A stretch of DNA of 10,459 nucleotides from Acidobacteriaceae bacterium (GTDB lineage Bacteria; Acidobacteriota; Terriglobia; Terriglobales; Acidobacteriaceae): the NCBI GenBank assembly GCA_003166055.1, contig PMWR01000044.1:1627-12085 (forward strand), in the 5' to 3' direction. The position numbers were made by a program, and so were the translations under genes. Of the stretch, positions 8,713-10,459 are shown in pieces. Numbering within the stretch: position 1 is the stretch's first letter; the number at the start of each line of letters is the position of its first letter. Under the pieces are notes generated by a model that ran no database searches, had not been told where the DNA came from, and saw nothing but the letters and a program-made list of their open reading frames with translations.

Positions 8713-9666
8713 ATGAGCAACGAACAAGAGCTTGTTGGCGCAATCGACATTGGCGGCACCAAGGTTGCGGTCGGCCTGGTCACAAACGACGGCCGGGTCA
8801 TTTCGCGACGGAGTATTCCGACGCGGGATCTTTGGAATTGGAATATCGGGGTCGCTACAATCGAATCAAGTCTGAACGAATGCATCCGGGAAGTAGGTGT
8901 TGCTCCCGAGGGCATAGGCATCGGATGTACCGGGCCGGTGGACCCGATTACGGGAGTGATAGGAAAGGTGGCCAACTTACCGGGTTGGCAGGGGTGTCGG
9001 ATTGTCGACGAAATCACAAATAGAATTGGCGTTCGAACAGTGATGGAAAATGACGCCGATGCGGCAGCTCTGGCCGAAGCTACATGGGGTAGCGGGCTGG
9101 GTGTCGAGCGATTCCTTTACATCACTCTCAGCACCGGGATCGGCGGAGGGTTCCTGCTTGGAGGAAGTGTCTATCGGGGCGCAGGCGGATCTCACCCTGA
9201 AATGGGCCACCATTCGATCGATCCCAGTGGGCCAGATTGCTATTGCGGAGCCAAGGGATGCTGGGAGAGTTTAGCCTCCGGCATTGCATTACGCGATTGG
9301 TTTCTGGAAAATGACCGCGAGCGCAGGTTTTCATTGGAGACGCTCGATGCGCGAACGATCTTTGAACTCTGCCGTTCCGGCGATGCGGTTGCAGAAAAGA
9401 CGGTAGAACGTCTCAGCTATTATGTAGGGCTCGGCCTGGCGAATCTCACGACAATTCTGGCGCCCGATGTTATCGCAGTTGGTGGCGGTCTAACTCGCGG
9501 TTCCACATTGTTCTTGGATCGAGCGGTGCAATTATTCAGGGCGAGGTGCGGGGAAGTCCCTGCGGAAAGAACGTTGGTTCGAACAGCGATTCTCGAAGAG
9601 AATCTGGATCTAGCTGGAGCAGCCGCGGTGTGGTGTCATTCTCCAAACCGGAGGGTCAACATATAG
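8713..9666 (+). CDS. ROK-family sugar kinase (glucokinase/mannokinase type)
   Basis: A 317-residue cytoplasmic kinase that would phosphorylate an unphosphorylated hexose using ATP. DIGGTK (residues 12-17) is the first phosphate loop, and ENDADAA carries the likely catalytic base Asp114. STGIGGGFLLGG is the second phosphate region. EMGHH with CYCGAKGCWES gives the ROK zinc site His166, Cys176, Cys178 and Cys183 and the sugar-contacting Glu163/His166 and Glu185. AVGGGLTRG is the C-terminal nucleotide-binding element. All key residues are present, so it should be active, and the length is normal for the family. ATG 8713 follows the permease stop by nine bases, with AAGAGG four bases upstream. 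Its helix-turn-helix-free N-terminus makes it an enzyme rather than a ROK repressor. Given the GH38 neighbour, mannose is a reasonable substrate, but glucose, fructose, allose or an N-acyl amino sugar cannot be excluded. Confidence 0.93.
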   Translation: MSNEQELVGAIDIGGTKVAVGLVTNDGRVISRRSIPTRDLWNWNIGVATIESSLNECIREVGVAPEGIGIGCTGPVDPITGVIGKVANLPGWQGCRIVDEITNRIGVRTVMENDADAAALAEATWGSGLGVERFLYITLSTGIGGGFLLGGSVYRGAGGSHPEMGHHSIDPSGPDCYCGAKGCWESLASGIALRDWFLENDRERRFSLETLDARTIFELCRSGDAVAEKTVERLSYYVGLGLANLTTILAPDVIAVGGGLTRGSTLFLDRAVQLFRARCGEVPAERTLVRTAILEENLDLAGAAAVWCHSPNRRVNI

Positions 9667-9667
9667 C

Positions 9668-9943
9668 TCAAAGGTCTGATATGTATCGTGAGCAGGAATA
9701 GACATCCCTCTCTGATCGAGGAGTGGCGCATGTGATATTGGAAACTGTAAGCAGCTCTTCGGAGCCGTGATTGGATCGTTCATCACGCACGGTGAAAAGA
9801 TCCCTGGCTCGTTCTACAAACCAGTGCGACGGAGTCCCGCCGAGCCATTCTTGGCCAGAAGGCTTCATCGTGGCATTCGGACTAAGACCTCGCGCTGCCA
9901 CACCGCTTATGAGAGCGGTGCGTTTTTCTTCCAGCAACTTGCG
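9668..9943 (-). pseudogene. Remnant of a type I restriction-modification specificity subunit (hsdS)
   Basis: From 9943 down to a TGA at 9668-9670 the minus strand encodes about 91 residues that match the middle of HsdS proteins. KLLEEKRTALIS with AARGLSPNA is the end of the central conserved helix, where many HsdS read EKRQALIS.AVT.GL.P. It runs directly into the start of the second target-recognition domain: MKPSGQEWLGGTPSHW, VRDERSNHGSEELLTVS and NITCATPRSERDV. Homology appears to stop near 9701, after which RYISDL and a stop follow. The first target-recognition domain, the rest of the second and the distal helix are absent, and no hsdR or hsdM is in view. It is therefore a non-functional internal fragment of a roughly 400-residue protein. 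It starts in the same frame as, and immediately behind, the LacI stop at 9944-9946. A TTG at 9937 could start translation but has no convincing role. Confidence 0.8.
9899..9930 (+). terminator. Intrinsic-terminator-like hairpin downstream of the kinase gene
   Basis: CACCGCT (9901-9907) pairs perfectly with AGCGGTG (9914-9920) around a six-base loop TATGAG. One more C-G pair (9899/9922) is possible across an A-C mismatch. TTTTTCTT follows at 9923-9930, so the orientation fits plus-strand transcripts leaving the kinase gene 235 bases upstream. No T-run is present for the minus strand. It lies inside the hsdS remnant, so it may be a fortuitous terminator. Confidence 0.6.
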
Positions 9944-10459
9944 TCAATCTCGGACAATGATCCGTGTGGATATAAGTTGAGCAATTGCGGAACTGGCGGC
10001 TCCAGTCATCCTACGCCGGATTACGCTGCTGGCGGCGGCCACAAGCCCTTCCCATGGAATGGCAACTGTTGTGAGTTTCAACCACGTCGCCACAGGTGCG
10101 TCGTCGAAGCCGACAACCGCCGGCCTGGTCATTCCTAAAATATTGCAACAGCGAATCGCAGCTTCAGCAAGCCTGTCATTGCAGCAAAAAATACCATCGG
10201 GTCCGGCTCTGAGCACATTGACAGCTACTGTTTTCGCATCATCATAGAACCAAGTTGGAGCAGAAACAACTCGGGCTTGGGCGATGGACAGAAATCCCGC
10301 CACGCGCGCCGAACTACGCGGATCATTGACTGGCCCGGAGAGAATGGCAAACTGAGGGGTAGAGCGCGGGCATCGCGCCAGCAGGAATTGCGCGGCGCCT
10401 GCCCCTCCAGAGAAATCATCAACAGATATGCTGTCGATGAGCGTGGACCCAACACCCGC
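9944..10459 (-). CDS. LacI-family regulator, C-terminal half, 5' end beyond window edge
   Basis: The minus strand is open from the right edge to TGA at 9944-9946, giving 171 residues of a LacI-type effector-binding domain; the DNA-binding region and true start lie outside the window, so an internal GTG at 10303 should not be taken as the start. Landmarks are DSISVDDFSGGAGAAQFL, FAILSGPVNDPRSSARVAGF, PDGIFCCNDRLAEAAIR, AVVGFDDAP and LTTVAIPWEG. The final ISTRIIVRD corresponds to the last strand (often L...LIVR.S), but the protein stops right there, whereas relatives usually carry several more residues. Immediately after the stop the same frame reads into an hsdS fragment, so the tail was probably replaced by rearrangement. 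The stretch GMTRPAVVGFDD is one or two residues shorter than the usual G..VP.D..VVGFDD. The regulated gene is unknown; it faces away from the kinase operon's promoter. Confidence 0.9.
   Translation of the reverse strand, partial: AGVGSTLIDSISVDDFSGGAGAAQFLLARCPRSTPQFAILSGPVNDPRSSARVAGFLSIAQARVVSAPTWFYDDAKTVAVNVLRAGPDGIFCCNDRLAEAAIRCCNILGMTRPAVVGFDDAPVATWLKLTTVAIPWEGLVAAASSVIRRRMTGAASSAIAQLISTRIIVRD

Noticed and set aside
9641..9653. CTCC-AAACC-GGAG hairpin at the end of the kinase gene as its terminator
   Set aside because: The stem is only 4 bp, lies within the coding sequence and is not followed by a T-run; the structure at 9899-9930 is much better.
9668..9943. Functional small gene or anti-restriction protein downstream of the second LacI gene
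   Set aside because: The sequence matches an internal HsdS stretch that begins mid-helix and ends inside a target-recognition domain, which indicates a remnant and not a complete protein.
9767..10138. Plus-strand frames at 9767-10138 and 9771-9980
   Set aside because: They are antisense to the hsdS relic and the second LacI gene, with no domain signature or ribosome-binding site.
10225..10455. Minus-strand 76-codon frame starting near the right edge
   Set aside because: The neighbouring minus-strand frame encodes unmistakable LacI effector-domain sequence across the same bases.
1..10459. CRISPR array, tRNA, rRNA, insertion sequence or integrase
   Set aside because: No regularly spaced repeats, cloverleaf, terminal inverted repeats or transposase/integrase motifs were seen on either strand.

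Overview
The window looks like an accessory carbohydrate-utilisation locus from an Acidobacteriota-type soil bacterium. The lineage call is an inference. It rests on the 1192-residue outer-membrane receptor with an N-terminal carboxypeptidase-regulatory-like domain, an architecture greatly expanded in Acidobacteriota, and on its pairing with LacI regulators, a secreted glycoside hydrolase and a ROK kinase. No rRNA or other taxonomic marker is present.

Layout. Positions 1-844 (minus) hold the first 281 residues of a LacI-family repressor that runs off the left edge. The 147-base divergent gap (845-991) carries a candidate promoter and a perfect 12-bp LacI-type palindrome just before the next gene. 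A plus-strand cluster of four genes follows: the outer-membrane TonB-dependent-receptor-like protein (992-4570), a secreted GH38 alpha-mannosidase-family protein (4676-7291), a PuuP-like APC-superfamily permease (7333-8703) and a ROK-family sugar kinase (8713-9666). Gaps are 105, 41 and 9 bases, consistent with one operon. Downstream on the minus strand lie a decayed fragment of a type I restriction-modification specificity subunit (hsdS, about 9668-9943) and the C-terminal half of a second LacI-family regulator (9944-10459), which runs off the right edge.

How the genes may work together (inference). The receptor would take a mannose-containing oligosaccharide across the outer membrane, and the exported GH38 enzyme would release mannose or a related sugar in the periplasm. 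The permease would bring a product through the inner membrane and the ROK kinase would phosphorylate it. The divergent LacI protein probably represses the cluster, and perhaps itself, through the palindrome at 967-978. The weak link is the permease, whose closest recognisable subfamily imports putrescine and amino acids rather than sugars.

The most unusual stretch is 9668-9946. An internal piece of hsdS sits in the same reading frame as, and directly behind, the stop codon of the second LacI gene. A strong intrinsic-terminator-like hairpin for the plus-strand operon lies inside that relic. No complete novel defence or mobile system is visible. No tRNA, rRNA, CRISPR array, insertion sequence or transposase was found.
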